Of a DNA stretch of 64,000 nt, positions 23,011-32,536 are shown one piece after another; the first letter of the stretch is position 1, and each line of letters begins with the position of its first letter. The notes under the pieces were generated by a model. That model had not been told where the DNA came from. It did not search any database and saw only the letters and a list, made by a program, of their open reading frames with translations. The DNA comes from Oxytricha trifallax (lineage: Eukaryota; Ciliophora; Spirotrichea; Sporadotrichida; Oxytrichidae). The stretch spans positions 1 to 64,000 of the forward strand of contig ARYC01003183.1 in assembly GCA_000711775.1 (NCBI GenBank). Reading direction: 5' to 3'. The translations under genes and the position numbers were made by a program.

Positions 23011-23342
23011 ATGACGGCAGGCAAGAGAGACATGAAGTCTACGCTTTTGCAGGAATTGAGAGCTAAAGCAAGTGCACATGAACGAGACTATGGTCCTTTG
23101 AATTCCACCATAGTAGTTAAGTTTTAAAATTTAATAGTATTAATAATTTAATTAAAATTTGAATTAAGGAAAAGAGGGAGGTTCAAAACGAGTGCCCCAT
23201 GAACCTTGCAAATGACGCAACTCAGCTCACAGATGTCAAAAGTAGGGTAAGGACCACATATTCTACATCTACGCACTGTGCTCTATCCAATGGTAAAGTA
23301 TGGGACCGAAATAAAATTCGAACTTTTTTCCCATATTACTGA
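23011..23342 (+). CDS. Small hypothetical gene next to telomere-like repeat, with one 53-nt intron or IES
   Basis: ATG 23011 starts MTAGKRDMKSTLLQELRAKA, GC-balanced and open. An extremely AT-rich 53-nt segment, GTTAAG...AATTAAG (about 23116-23168), interrupts it. Removing it as a GT-AG intron keeps the frame into EKREVQNECPMNLANDATQL and ends at TGA 23340-23342, giving about 92 residues. Removing 47 nt between the flanking TTAAG repeats (as an internal eliminated sequence with a 5-bp pointer) also keeps the frame. The 3' part overlaps the El1 right arm. The ATG is 42 bp after the C4A4 repeat, as in a short-leader nanochromosome gene. The protein is not recognised. Confidence 0.45.
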
Positions 23343-23364
23343 TCATTGGAAACTGCACTTTGAA

Positions 23365-23839
23365 GGCCCTATAATAAGTTAAATTGTGAAGTTTTGGAAT
23401 TTCGCTATTTATCGATATTAAATCATCACTATACCAACTTATAGATTTATCACGCATATATGTATTGGGGTTTTGGGGTTTATATTAACAAATAATTTAC
23501 TTACACTTTAACATGTTTTGTTTTATTACATTTAATAAGTTTAAAAATTATTCATTTCACAAGCGTGATTTATAATAAATGCATGAATTCAATAATTATA
23601 TGAAAGATTAAATGTTATCTTTATTAAATGAAATAATATTTTGAAATTTATATAAATATATAATTAAATTAACACTCTAATAACGTTATCCCAAACCATA
23701 TAAAGATTTGGGTAGGATTATGGTTTTAATTAGTCAAATTAGAATGATAAAAATATTTATTTTTAAATTAATTATAAAATACTATCAATTATTCTTGATT
23801 AATTTTCTAAAATTCTGGTGAATATTTAAATTTTTACTC
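23365..23839. repeat. El1 right terminal inverted repeat with G4T4G4
   Basis: Reverse complement of the left arm with indels. It contains CACGCATATATGTATTGGGG and GGGGTTTTGGGGTTT (23467-23481) and ends GAATATTTAAATTTTTACTC at 23839. Extra sequence relative to the left arm lies at about 23485-23620. The following ATT (23840-23842) is the target duplication. Confidence 0.85.
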
Positions 23840-23909
23840 ATTCTATAGTATTGATGATGGATTTATTAGAGAAATATGCAAAAAGAAAATGTTGAAGTTT
23901 GATTTATGA
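23840..23909 (+). pseudogene. Element B transposase, 3' end (continuation after El1)
   Basis: Sequence after the ATT duplication reads ...DDGFIREICKKKMLKFDL and stops at TGA 23907-23909, matching REICKKKMKKFDL at the end of the element A transposase. It joins to position 12820 when El1 and one ATT are removed. Confidence 0.9.
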
Positions 23910-23937
23910 TGTTAATTTAAATAATGATTTTAAAAGC

Positions 23938-24776
23938 TCACATGTTAAATCTCATTGAGTTGTTGTTCATGGTGCCGGCGTCGGATTGAGACTCAAAAAT
24001 TGTGATATTTCTCTCCATCAACCAAGACACATGACTTGGTCTGATTCCTTTGCAAGCTGAGGTATGCTCTATTCCCCTCAATCTCTTAAGAGACAAAACT
24101 TTTAGAGGCAATTGCTTAGGTTATCTCGCCTTTATTAGTTTAGTAGAGCCTTCAAGAGCTGCATGGTCCTCCTCGATTTTTCTAAATATTAATAAGTTTA
24201 AGGTAGGGTAAGATACTTGAGATAAAGGGATGGCTGGTTAGCTGTGAGAACCAATCGTCAGAGATGAGGATGAAGTCGTTCTTCTATCCTTAACCATCCG
24301 CGCTATTCCTGTTTCCCCTTGACTTATTGATAATGTGTGAGAAATACTCTGGCTGAATTGTGTTGAGAACATTAAGAAGTATTGCCTGTCTATAGGCTTG
24401 GACTTCTATGACATATCAGGCAGGTATATGCTCAGCTCTTGGTTGCCACTCACTTGCAAATATAGCTGTCTCACCGAGAGTTCATCATACTTTGGCACCT
24501 TCACCATCTTGATCTGATACATCTTCAGAAGTCTCTTGGTTCCCTTAAAAATTAATCTCAAGTATTCTCTGTTGACTCTGTCGATTGGTGGCATGCAGTA
24601 CCAAACTATAGAGTATTATGATCTAACAAATTACGAATCTCTGTATGCTAGGTGTAAATTTCCAGCTTAGACTTGAACTTCCAGCCCAGTTCGTAAGGGG
24701 TGATCTTTAGGATGCTGTCCTCAGCTTGGCTATCATTCATTTGAAATTGGTTGAAAGATCTTTTGATGGAATTCAT
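23938..24776 (-). pseudogene. Element B 22 kDa homologue (one clear frameshift)
   Basis: ATG 24776 starts MNSIKRSFNQFQMNDSQAED. ILKITPYELGWKFKSKLE follows, then after a frame change near 24600 PPIDRVNREYLRLIFKGTKR and KYDELSVRQLYLQVSGNQEL. The basic block LKVLSLKRLRGIEHT and a C-terminus ending NNNSMRFNM come before TGA 23940-23938. It is the best preserved copy of this protein type. Stop codons of transposase and this gene are 28 bp apart (convergent), as in element A. Function unknown; position and similarity identify it as the TBE 22 kDa counterpart. Confidence 0.68.
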
Positions 24777-25167
24777 TTCCTAGTTGATATTACCTATAGC
24801 CAATTAAAAAAAATATCAATACTCACCTTAACTACAAGAAAAACAGCTATTTTAATCGAAATAAAATTTCTGAATGTGGAAACATCATATGTAGAATTGA
24901 TTTTTAAAAAAATAGGGGGACTGTGATCATTTTATTTTTAAAAATGTGATTCTTTTAGTTTTTGATTTTTTGTGATTTTCTGTGATTATTGTGATTTTTT
25001 GGGGACATTTTTGTTATTTATTTTGAAAAAAGAATTTGTTGTCAAATTTGGGGTCTTCCCACCCCCCTTTTATCAATTCTGATAATATATGAAGTTTTAG
25101 GTCCAAATTAATTGATTTAAATTTAAATTTTTCAAGATAAAAATAATCACAATTTCATAATTTAAAA

Positions 25168-26306
25168 ATGAGCGAGTCTTCAGAATCAATGTACAATAGT
25201 GATGATTCATTATTTTAGTCAAAGCTGTCAACATAAGTCTACGCTGTAAGAAGTATCTAAATCAACAGCATACCTCAAGAAATGAAATTAAAAGTAAAAA
25301 TGCAAAGAAAATTGAAAAAGAATCTATTAAACGTCTTCTTAGGTTAAATAGTTTTTTTATCAGCTGAGCCTAAGGCGCCATGCTCTGAGTCCAAAAATGT
25401 TTTGGGCTTGATAACTAACAACTATTAAAAAACTTATATGACATACAAGACCATCCAAAGTTATCAGAATAACCACTAAACGAGCTAGATATTGATATAT
25501 TAAAAAATTATATCCGAGTCAAGAGATAATCATTGAGACGAGCTCTTGGTGGAGTAAAGATCAAGAAAGACTCATAGTTATAGAAAAGACAATATGCATA
25601 AGAGGTACCGCTCAAAACCAACAAAAGTAATCAGAAGTCAAGAATCAAAACTTCATGCAACAGCCCTTCGATAGCGAGTTAAGCTTCCAATGATATTTTA
25701 AAATTATCATTTTTCCTCATTCAGCATTTTCAGATCTTGATGAAGGGTTTCAGCATAGTCTGGTACAAAAAATAAATCAGTCCCTCATATGATAAAAACT
25801 TCTATGTTAACAGTGTTGATTGTCAGCTTAAACATCAACAGAAGCATATAATCTAATTGTTCTAAACAAGGTAGATTTAACAAATTGAGAGGGAACTCAA
25901 GAGTTACTCCCAATCAAAAGTTCTCAGGATCCACTTGGCTGCCTCTGCTTCTACCTCTATTAAAGAGTTGCCGTTGTAAAGTCAGACTCTGATTCACACT
26001 CTATATCAATATTTAAATCATAGCATTGACACTAACTTTTTTGATGAAGTGAAGAGAACAATTTTAGGAACGATGGCATCATCTATAAACAGAGACCTTA
26101 AAGATAACAGCTAACCGATTACAATTGGGTTGATAGTTCTATTGCTAGATCTCAATTCACTTTTATTGCTGTAGACCATCACTTCTTCGGAAACCCTGGA
26201 GTTCTTTAAATAGTCTCTGGTCAAGAATGGGTTCAATGAAAAAAGAAGCGGATGTAATCGTCAAAAACAAGAATAGTTTTCTTTACAACTACTTCATCTC
26301 AACAAT
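25168..26306 (+). pseudogene. Element B helicase-like protein, N-terminal half
   Basis: ATG 25168 begins MSESSESMYNSDDSLFQSKL, closely matching the element A start. Blocks CSESKNVLGLITNNYQKTY, a basic stretch (SRDNHQ-type, about 25500-25680), MASSINRDLKDNSQPITIGL (about 26071-26130) and a run to the AAT at 26304-26306 align with element A with several frame changes. Element C interrupts the gene here. This half has no recognised domain. Confidence 0.68.
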
Positions 26307-26706
26307 CAGTCAAAATAGAAAATATATAGTAAAAAATGTAATAATTCTTAAAATACAAGTAAATTATAAATAAATCATTTTCGTAAAATTAATATAATTA
26401 TTTTTAATTATTATTATTATTATTAAAAAGTAAATCGAGGGCCTAAAAGCCACTCGGCTTTTATCACTTGAGGGGTTGGTTACCCTTTATCCAAATTGTG
26501 GATATACCACTATTAGTTGATCATCTTCTTCCTCTTCTCTTGTTCTGTCTCTGAAATTTTCTTTTCTTTTATTGATGATTGGTGTTTCTCCTGTTGTTCT
26601 TTCTATTTTTCTTCTTTCCTTTGCCTTGACTGTTCTTCTAGTTGTCGTTGATGTGGACATAGTTTTCGTCTACCTTGGCTACTGTTGCTGAATGGTAGTT
26701 GGATAC

Positions 26707-27144
26707 TCAGATATTGAATCTGAACAGTTGCATCTTCGGTTGGCTTCTGTATCTGGTTGTGATCAGTTAGGTGAGATCATTCCTGAGGAAACCCCAGTGT
26801 TTTTGGAGGCATTTAAAATAAAATATGCGTCTGTTTTTGATTGACTCGCCATCGTACTCTATCTGGATGGTGGCATTTTGGTCTGCTGTTTTGTTATTCA
26901 ATAGTATGGCAGCAAACTGTTTAATGAGAGAAAGATAAGGTTGCGCTATAGCTTTAGCTAAGTTGTTTATCTTCAATGACATTTGATCTTCTGATATTAA
27001 TTTAGCAAGTTGTTTTCTGTCATAGTTGTTGGCTACGTGAGTCATATATTCTGCAGTCCTTTGGAGATCACGATAGATACCGGTACTGCTAGCGTTGAAT
27101 GCTAGTGACACTAATGATTTTTTGTGTCGATGATGTCTTACCAT
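26707..27144 (-). CDS. Element C hypothetical protein 2
   Basis: ATG 27144 to TGA 26709-26707, 146 codons, with TAA as Gln. The sequence begins MVRHHRHKKSLVSLAFNASS and contains a helical middle (DRKQLAKLISEDQMSLKINN, AKAIAQPYLSLIKQFAAILL) and a basic end. It is not recognised; its helical, charged character resembles the middle ORF at 30882. A longer frame, continuing in another register to about 26310, carries the conserved C-terminal block QRVTNPSSDKSRVAFRPS shared with 32150-32210. An upstream ATG at 27215 opens an overlapping frame (MHIDEGNTGEQIFDLVKYKY), so the true start or splice pattern is uncertain. Confidence 0.5.
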
Positions 27145-27299
27145 TGAGAGTGAGTATACTTATACTTCACTAGGTCAAAGATTTGTTCTCCTGTGTTTCC
27201 TTCGTCGATGTGCATATCTTTGTGACTGTTTGTTTTCAATTTAATTAATTACTATTTAGTAATATCTTTCTAATAAAATTAATCAAATTAATTTTAATA

Positions 27300-28023
27300 C
27301 GTTACGGCTTTAAGTTAGTGTGTCACGACTTTTTTTTAAGCGGTTTTCTATTTAATACTAGATTTCCCTCTAAAGCAAGGTATGAAGAGGTCAGACTTAT
27401 TAGATAGGACGTTTTCTTTTTCTTGAGACTAGATGTCTGAGAAATCGTCTTCATTTAGTTGTCTTAGACTAGTTCCATCGAATTGAGATTTAGCATCTAA
27501 TTGTTTCGATGGTGTTCCCTGGTCGAAGTGTTGAAGAATCTTGTCTATATTGTAGTTGTCTAACTCTACAGGGTTCTTGATTTAGTGAGATCTTTCCAGC
27601 TGACTTGTCACTGTTAATGGTTTTGAGGTCGAGTAGGTTAACTTTTTTGTTGAGGCCTTCAATTTAGGCGTCGATAGTTTCCCTGTGTACAAATATTTGA
27701 TCCTTTTTAGGTGTGACGTTGTATTTGTTGAAAGATCTTATTTGCCTTAGTAGTTGTTCAAAAAGATAGGTCCAGTTTATGATCTTGGATTCTTTTCTTC
27801 CTTGTTTGTGGACTTTTATGTTTAGGTGTGAAAGAACAAGGGATGATTAGTGTCCTAATCTTTTGATGATGTTCTTGGCAACGAATATAAGTTTCTGTAT
27901 AGTATACAGGCCCCACACATCTTGATAGAAGATGTCTATGATGGTTTTAGTTAAGCCTTTGAAGTCTTGCTCGTTGATGAGCGTGAGAATGTATGTTTTC
28001 TCGTTTGTACCTAGGTTATTCAT
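27300..28023 (-). CDS. Element C hypothetical protein 1
   Basis: ATG 28023 starts MNNLGTNEKTYILTLINEQD and runs with few rare codons through DIFYQDVWGLYTIQKLIFVA and TKKDQIFVHRETIDAQIEG-like sequence. Around 27565 the frame changes, continuing with PVELDNYNIDKILQHFDQGT and SLRQLNEDDFSDIQSQEKEN to about 27300. It is first in the element reading from its right end. No known domain was recognised. The change of frame may be a real shift or a small intron. Confidence 0.5.
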
Positions 28024-28646
28024 ATCGAATGTTTTAATTATTTTGTTTTATTTAATGTTATTATTTTTAATAAATTTACTTGGTTTTTATATAATTATAT
28101 TTATAATGGACGTAAGCAGTAAATATTATATTTTTACAACTTGCGCCCATTTTTATTATATTTATTATTTATTATACTGATTTAAATTAAATATATTAAG
28201 ATTTTATTTTATTTATCAAATTACTTTTCTAATCAAATGATATGTAATTTTTATTCACTGTTTTATATGTTTATTAATTAATTTATATTATACATAGAAA
28301 TTTATTAATTTTATAGATTTGATGCTTTTACTAGAAAGTTATTTTTTAATTTTATTCATATTTTTACTTAGGAATAAATGAAATTTAACATTTATTAAAA
28401 GTAAACTTCATTTCAATTTCCTGATATAAATAAATATACTTAAAGATAAAAATTTAAAATATAAATATATAAATTTGGCTCAAGTAGCAAAAATAAATAA
28501 GTATTAATAATTTAATTCACAATTATATATAATTTTATTTTTAATCAAGCTAATTCCTAATAAATATTTAAAATAGTCTAAATTATGTACAATATTTATA
28601 TTTAAGTATTATTATATTCACGATTTTATCACTATTTTGATTGAAT

Positions 28647-30191
28647 ACAAAAGATTAACAAGCTTTTTAGAGAAGATCTGATTACTTTGATTTCATTAAC
28701 GAAGGTTAAGCAGAACCCTTCAGGAATGCTGGCTGAGCTTATAGGGGTATTTTCACAGAGGAGGATTGTTATCACGATGCTCTCGAAGCGCCCGCACATC
28801 AACTTACAACTCCAGCGACTAGTATTGGTTCTTTAATCAGTGAAGGTCTTTGAACTTGACTAGTCAAAGTAAATATTTTAACAGGATGAGGCTTTGTGGA
28901 TGTCTGAGCTCAGTAAGCTTATATCTAGCTCTCAAAATTAAATTAAAGTCCTTTTCTGAGATTTTATCCAAGAATCAGTAAATTTGGTAAGAGTTTTCAA
29001 AGACTGTGAATGCTAATCTCTTAGTTTCGATTGATGAATTTTTCAAGATGCCCTCAATAAATGTAGGAAACTTGCTAAGATTACAAGCAGTCATTTAACT
29101 AATCGACAATATCTGTAATAGTTTTGAGTCATCAACAGGACAACATCTAAGTCTAAATTCCATCTGCATTTGGAAAAACTTGGATTCAGGGGCTATTGGC
29201 TTGTTATTGGATTCAATATGGTAAGAAAGTACTTATCATTGTTCCTGATAAAATCCTGAAATTAAAAACCTAGAAGCTTCTTCAACCTCTAGGCATTTAG
29301 CTTCAGATATAGACTATAGAAAACATTTACAAAACTATGAAAGCTTTACGATGTTCTGATCATTGATGAATTCGATCTAATTGCGTGTAAACATCCCTTT
29401 CTCTACTATGATGGTAAAATTTATGGTCTCTGGGATTTATGATTGAGCAAGTCCTACATGTTCAGCGCTACTTGCGATTAAGGCATCCAGAGATTCCTTG
29501 CTCAAGTATGTATATCACCCAAAGTTCTGAAGTTCAAAAATGAATAAGAACTTGTGCATTCATTGAGTCAAGATTAGGGAGGGGAAGTCCTTGTATGCTC
29601 AAGTGTCGATGATAGACTCTCAAAGCTAAAGGAGGAAATAAAGGAATGCTGCCTCAGAAGTCCTCTGATAATGTTTTGTAATGATCTTGAGATGCCTATT
29701 GTTCGAGACATGACCACGTAAATGGAACTGGTCAGGGTGAGAATGGGAATCTCTCAAGCAACGTTGGAGGAAATCCAATCAAGGTAAATGGAATTTTAAT
29801 CCTCGGTAATGATGAGAGCTATGGCTACAAAACGAGATTTAGAACCGATGCTTAAGTATTCATTGCATACGAAATAGAATCAGAGAGCCAATATCTAAAA
29901 ATGAGGGGCATGATATCGAGGAGTATGGGAGCATTGCAATCGAAATATTTCCCAGTATCTAACTTACCAAAGTAACAGATTATTCATAAGATGAAGCAGA
30001 TATCATTTGAAAAGCTCGACAAACTCGAGCAACTTGTAGCTCTCATCTATAAAAAACGATTCAGAAAAGCTCTAATTGAAGCTATTTCCGATGCCTAAGA
30101 AGAGCAGGATGTTGTAGAGACTCCTGATGACCTAAAGCAATTGGTCGGGGAGACTGCATACAAAAGGTTATCATAGAGCCAGATAACTTGA
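28647..30191 (+). pseudogene. Element B helicase-like protein, C-terminal half
   Basis: It continues after the AAT at 28644-28646. SF2-type motifs: Walker A-like SAFGKTWIQGLLACYWIQYG (about 29166-29225) with VLIIVPD as motif Ia, VLIIDEFD (about 29352-29376) as motif II, MFSATCDQG (about 29458-29485) as motif III with the classic SAT, and a C-terminal domain with YGYKTRFRTDA and ESQYLKMRG-SRSMGA (about 29880-29935) as motif VI. The stop TGA is at 30189-30191. Several frame changes are present. Compared with element A this copy keeps the Walker A lysine. The family resembles but is distinct from the SecA-like ATPase of El1. Confidence 0.72.
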
Positions 30192-30625
30192 ACTATGATG
30201 AGAGAAGTATAATTGTAGAATAATCTTTTATATATATATTACTTGTATTTCGATCTAAAGTTTAATCATTAATTTAAATTCAAAAATTTTATGCTAAATG
30301 ATACATTAACCTTTATTTGATGAACTAAAATTATATTAAATCATTAAACATTAATTTTTCCTCTATAAATACATTAAGATTTATAATAAAATGACTTGCA
30401 TTATTAGATTACCAATACAATTTATCTAAAACTATTCAAAATAGTATAAGAATCAACTACTTTCCCTGATTGTTTTTATGATGATAAAGGCTGTATGATA
30501 TATCAACTTAACAATTGTTAAGTTAAAATATAAATGTATAATTGATTTCAATAAAAAATTCATAAAAAATATAAATTAAAATAGCTTTAAATAAAAAATT
30601 TAAAAGCTTCTCATACATATTTAAT
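30192..30625. other. AT-rich spacer after element B
   Basis: To about 30330 it is similar to the sequence after the element A helicase. Beyond that it is AT-rich with the small inverted repeat TTAACAATTGTTAA at 30509-30522. No gene is seen. Confidence 0.6.
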
Positions 30626-30949
30626 ATGAAGCGTAATCAGTAGAAGAAAGGACCCAGAAAACTCAGATTCAGCTTCGATGAAGAAAGCTAGAAAATGATC
30701 TTTAAAAAGTCAACACCTATAGATAAAGGTAAAAGAAAGATTAAGAGCAGGAAGAACAAACAAGCTCATAATACTACCAAGACCTTGGTTACTGTGAAGG
30801 GTTTTGAAGGCGCCAGCATCTTCTAAATCAACAAACTAAGAGGGATCTCACTCCCATAGCTTATCTCAAAATAATCGCATAATGGTTGGCAATAACAAAG
30901 ATATTAAAGAGATCTGGAGAGACAACAAGAATCTACAACAGCTAATTGA
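30626..30949 (+). CDS. Hypothetical basic protein (element C relative, ORF 1)
   Basis: ATG 30626 to TGA 30947-30949, 108 codons with TAG/TAA as Gln. The N-terminus is strongly basic (MKRNQQKKGPRKLRFSFDEE, KGKRKIKSRKNKQAHN). It overlaps the next ORF (ATG 30882) in another frame. No recognised domain. A nuclear or nucleic-acid-binding role would fit the composition but is only inference. Confidence 0.5.
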
Positions 30950-31193
30950 TCTTTGCCTAAAACAAATTTCAGACCTCTTCAAAAGCTAAGTCGATATCAA
31001 CCCCAAAGTCGAAGATAGAACTCAACTCAACCTTCTTAACACATTAGGATCACATCTAAAACTTTTACTTAAGGTAATAGATACTATAAGGAACGTGGAT
31101 GATGAGACCTCTGAAGAAATTTCAATATTGAAGGCAACACTTAACGAGAAAACTCTTTCAAACAAATCAACAGATAGAGACTCCTCACTCTGA
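30882..31193 (+). CDS. Hypothetical helical protein (ORF 2)
   Basis: ATG 30882 to TGA 31191-31193, 104 codons. Sequence MVGNNKDIKEIWRDNKNLQQ continues as Leu-rich amphipathic helices (NLLNTLGSHLKLLLKVIDTI) and ends KSTDRDSSL. The stop overlaps the start of the next ORF as TGATG. Its general character resembles element C protein 2. Not recognised. Confidence 0.5.
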
Positions 31194-32536
31194 TGGAATA
31201 CGCTGTCTTCTGTATGAAGAAGCCAAAAATGGAATAATAAGCCATTATTGAATAGGCAGCCATAGCTATTAAGACTCTTATTAACTTAATTTCTTAAAAG
31301 AGGAGTCTCCTATTTTAAAAACAAGCTCCTAATGATATTTAACCTGATCACCGGGAAAGATCAGCATTTGAAGACGATGACGCACCTATGTAAATTGACA
31401 CGTCATCGAATTAACGTCAGAAAGTCGTCAGGCCAACAGTAGCCAACTCTGAAGATATACCTCAAATACTATTAGATAGTAGACACTTATCATATAGGAA
31501 CAAGCATGCACTACTCAAACTACTATCCATAAGAGGAGCTAAATAAGATACCTAGAAACAATAATTCACCTAGATTAAAGAGGAAGACTACGAAATTGAC
31601 GAAGAATCCAAGCTATCGAACTATTATAGTAATAGTCTTAAACAATACCTTAAATGGTTCTACGTCATTAGAAAATATAAGTAATATTGGCACGAACTCA
31701 CAAAAGAACAATAAGCTGAGTTCAATCCTGAGGACGAACAAGTTCTACTATCCAAAACAAATGCAGACGAGATATATCTTGGTAATATCTACAAGAAAGA
31801 CAAGATATAACTCTAAGCAGACGCAGGTATCTATAGCAAAAAAATGCTAACTCAGACCATAATCCCAAACCTAAGACTATTAACAAGGTACTAATGTAAC
31901 ATCACTCAATATCAAGGGAACAACACTCACAAAATACTGTTACATTTCAGAAATGTAAAATTCTGCCACAAATTTATCATAGACTGGTCTGGTCTTTAAT
32001 CAAAATAACTGACAATTTTTTCTGGAAGGGAATCTCAAGATGGAGAAAAAGAAAGGATTAGCTGCCGATGCAAAACAACAGACTTGGAATTATCAAGATA
32101 GCCAACAGATCAAAAAAAAAGGAGAAAGACAAAGTTTGACTTTTATAACATATAAAGGGTAATCAACCCCTCAAGTGATTAACATCGAGTGGCTTATAGG
32201 CCCTCGTTTTATGTTTTAATAATAATAATAAATAAAAATCAACTTTTTCCAGAGAACTTCATCGCCCAAAATTTTAAATAATTATTAAAAACTGGAGATA
32301 TAAAACCACAGATTAAAATATCCAAGATATTTTTCATGGTGCACACATACTTCAGAATTTATTTATAAAAATTTCGAATTAAATAAAGAGTAGTTTTTAG
32401 TAATTATGAAATATAGTTAAGAATTGGTGAATAATATAAAATGAAAATGAATAGTTTTAAAAAGAAAACCTAAGATATTATTCTTGAAGCAGCTATTCAT
32501 TCACTAAAACTCGAAAGTTACAAAAAAAATATCTGA
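31193..32536 (+). CDS. Hypothetical protein, 447 codons open (ORF 3, element C relative)
   Basis: ATG 31193 overlaps the previous TGA (TGATG) and the frame stays open to TGA 32534-32536 through more than twenty TAA/TAG codons. It starts MEYAVFCMKKPKMEQQAIIE and includes FEDDDAPMQIDTSSNQRQKV, an acidic middle (EEDYEIDEESKLSNYYSNSL), QYLKWFYVIRKYKQYWHEL and FHKFIIDWSGLQ-like sequence. Near 32150-32210 it reads QRVINPSSDQHRVAYRPSFY, shared with the tail of element C on the opposite strand. The part beyond about 32220 is AT-rich and may be open by chance. No known domain was recognised. Confidence 0.55.

Larger units (their letters stand above)
12821..23839 (+). mobile_element. El1: 11-kb TBE-clan element with SecA-like ATPase, 22K homologue and intact DD34E transposase
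   Basis: Both ends are exact. The left begins GAGTAAAAATTTAAATATTC (12821) and the right ends with its reverse complement (23839). ATT occurs on both sides (12818-12820 and 23840-23842), and the interrupted element B transposase joins across a single ATT, as in the homologue at 3950-3970. Long inverted arms contain an inner boundary of telomere-like C4 (13060) / G4T4G4 (23467). Three genes follow: SecA-like ATPase (+), 22 kDa homologue (-), transposase (+). A 3-kb AT-rich stretch and a small gene near the right arm complete it. El2 at 43731-54115 is a second, more decayed copy. Confidence 0.88.
26307..28643 (-). mobile_element. Element C: 2.3-kb element inserted in element B helicase
   Basis: Bordered by AAT duplications (26304-26306 and 28644-28646). 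The intact element A site reads CAACAATAAGAAAG, and removing C plus one AAT restores CAACAATACAAAAG. The ends share a 12-bp imperfect inverted repeat CAGTCAAAATAG / CTATTTTGATTG. Two ORFs lie on the minus strand. A conserved block at about 26430-26495 (GAGGGCCTAAAAGCCACTCG region) and a TTA-repeat next to it recur in inverted orientation at about 32155-32225. No transposase or reverse transcriptase is recognised; it may be a non-autonomous or novel element using the ANT target. Confidence 0.78.
11850..30330 (+). mobile_element. Element B: second helicase-bearing TBE relative, with two nested insertions
   Basis: Transposase (11850-12820 continued at 23843-23909), 22 kDa homologue on the minus strand (23938-24776) and helicase-like gene (25168-26306 continued at 28647-30191), the same order as element A. 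El1 interrupts the transposase and element C the helicase; both insertions are defined to the base by 3-bp duplications. Without the inserts element B would be roughly 5 kb. Outer ends are not identified. Confidence 0.7.

Noticed and set aside
13060..23481. The telomere-like C4/G4T4 positions as the true ends of El1
   Set aside because: The inverted repeat continues outward to 12821 and 23839, where an exact ATT duplication and the restored host gene fix the boundary.
26307..32536. Element C and its relative as non-LTR retrotransposons, because of conserved 3' block and (TAA)n tails
   Set aside because: No reverse-transcriptase or endonuclease motif was seen, and element C has inverted ends and a 3-bp duplication typical of a DNA element.
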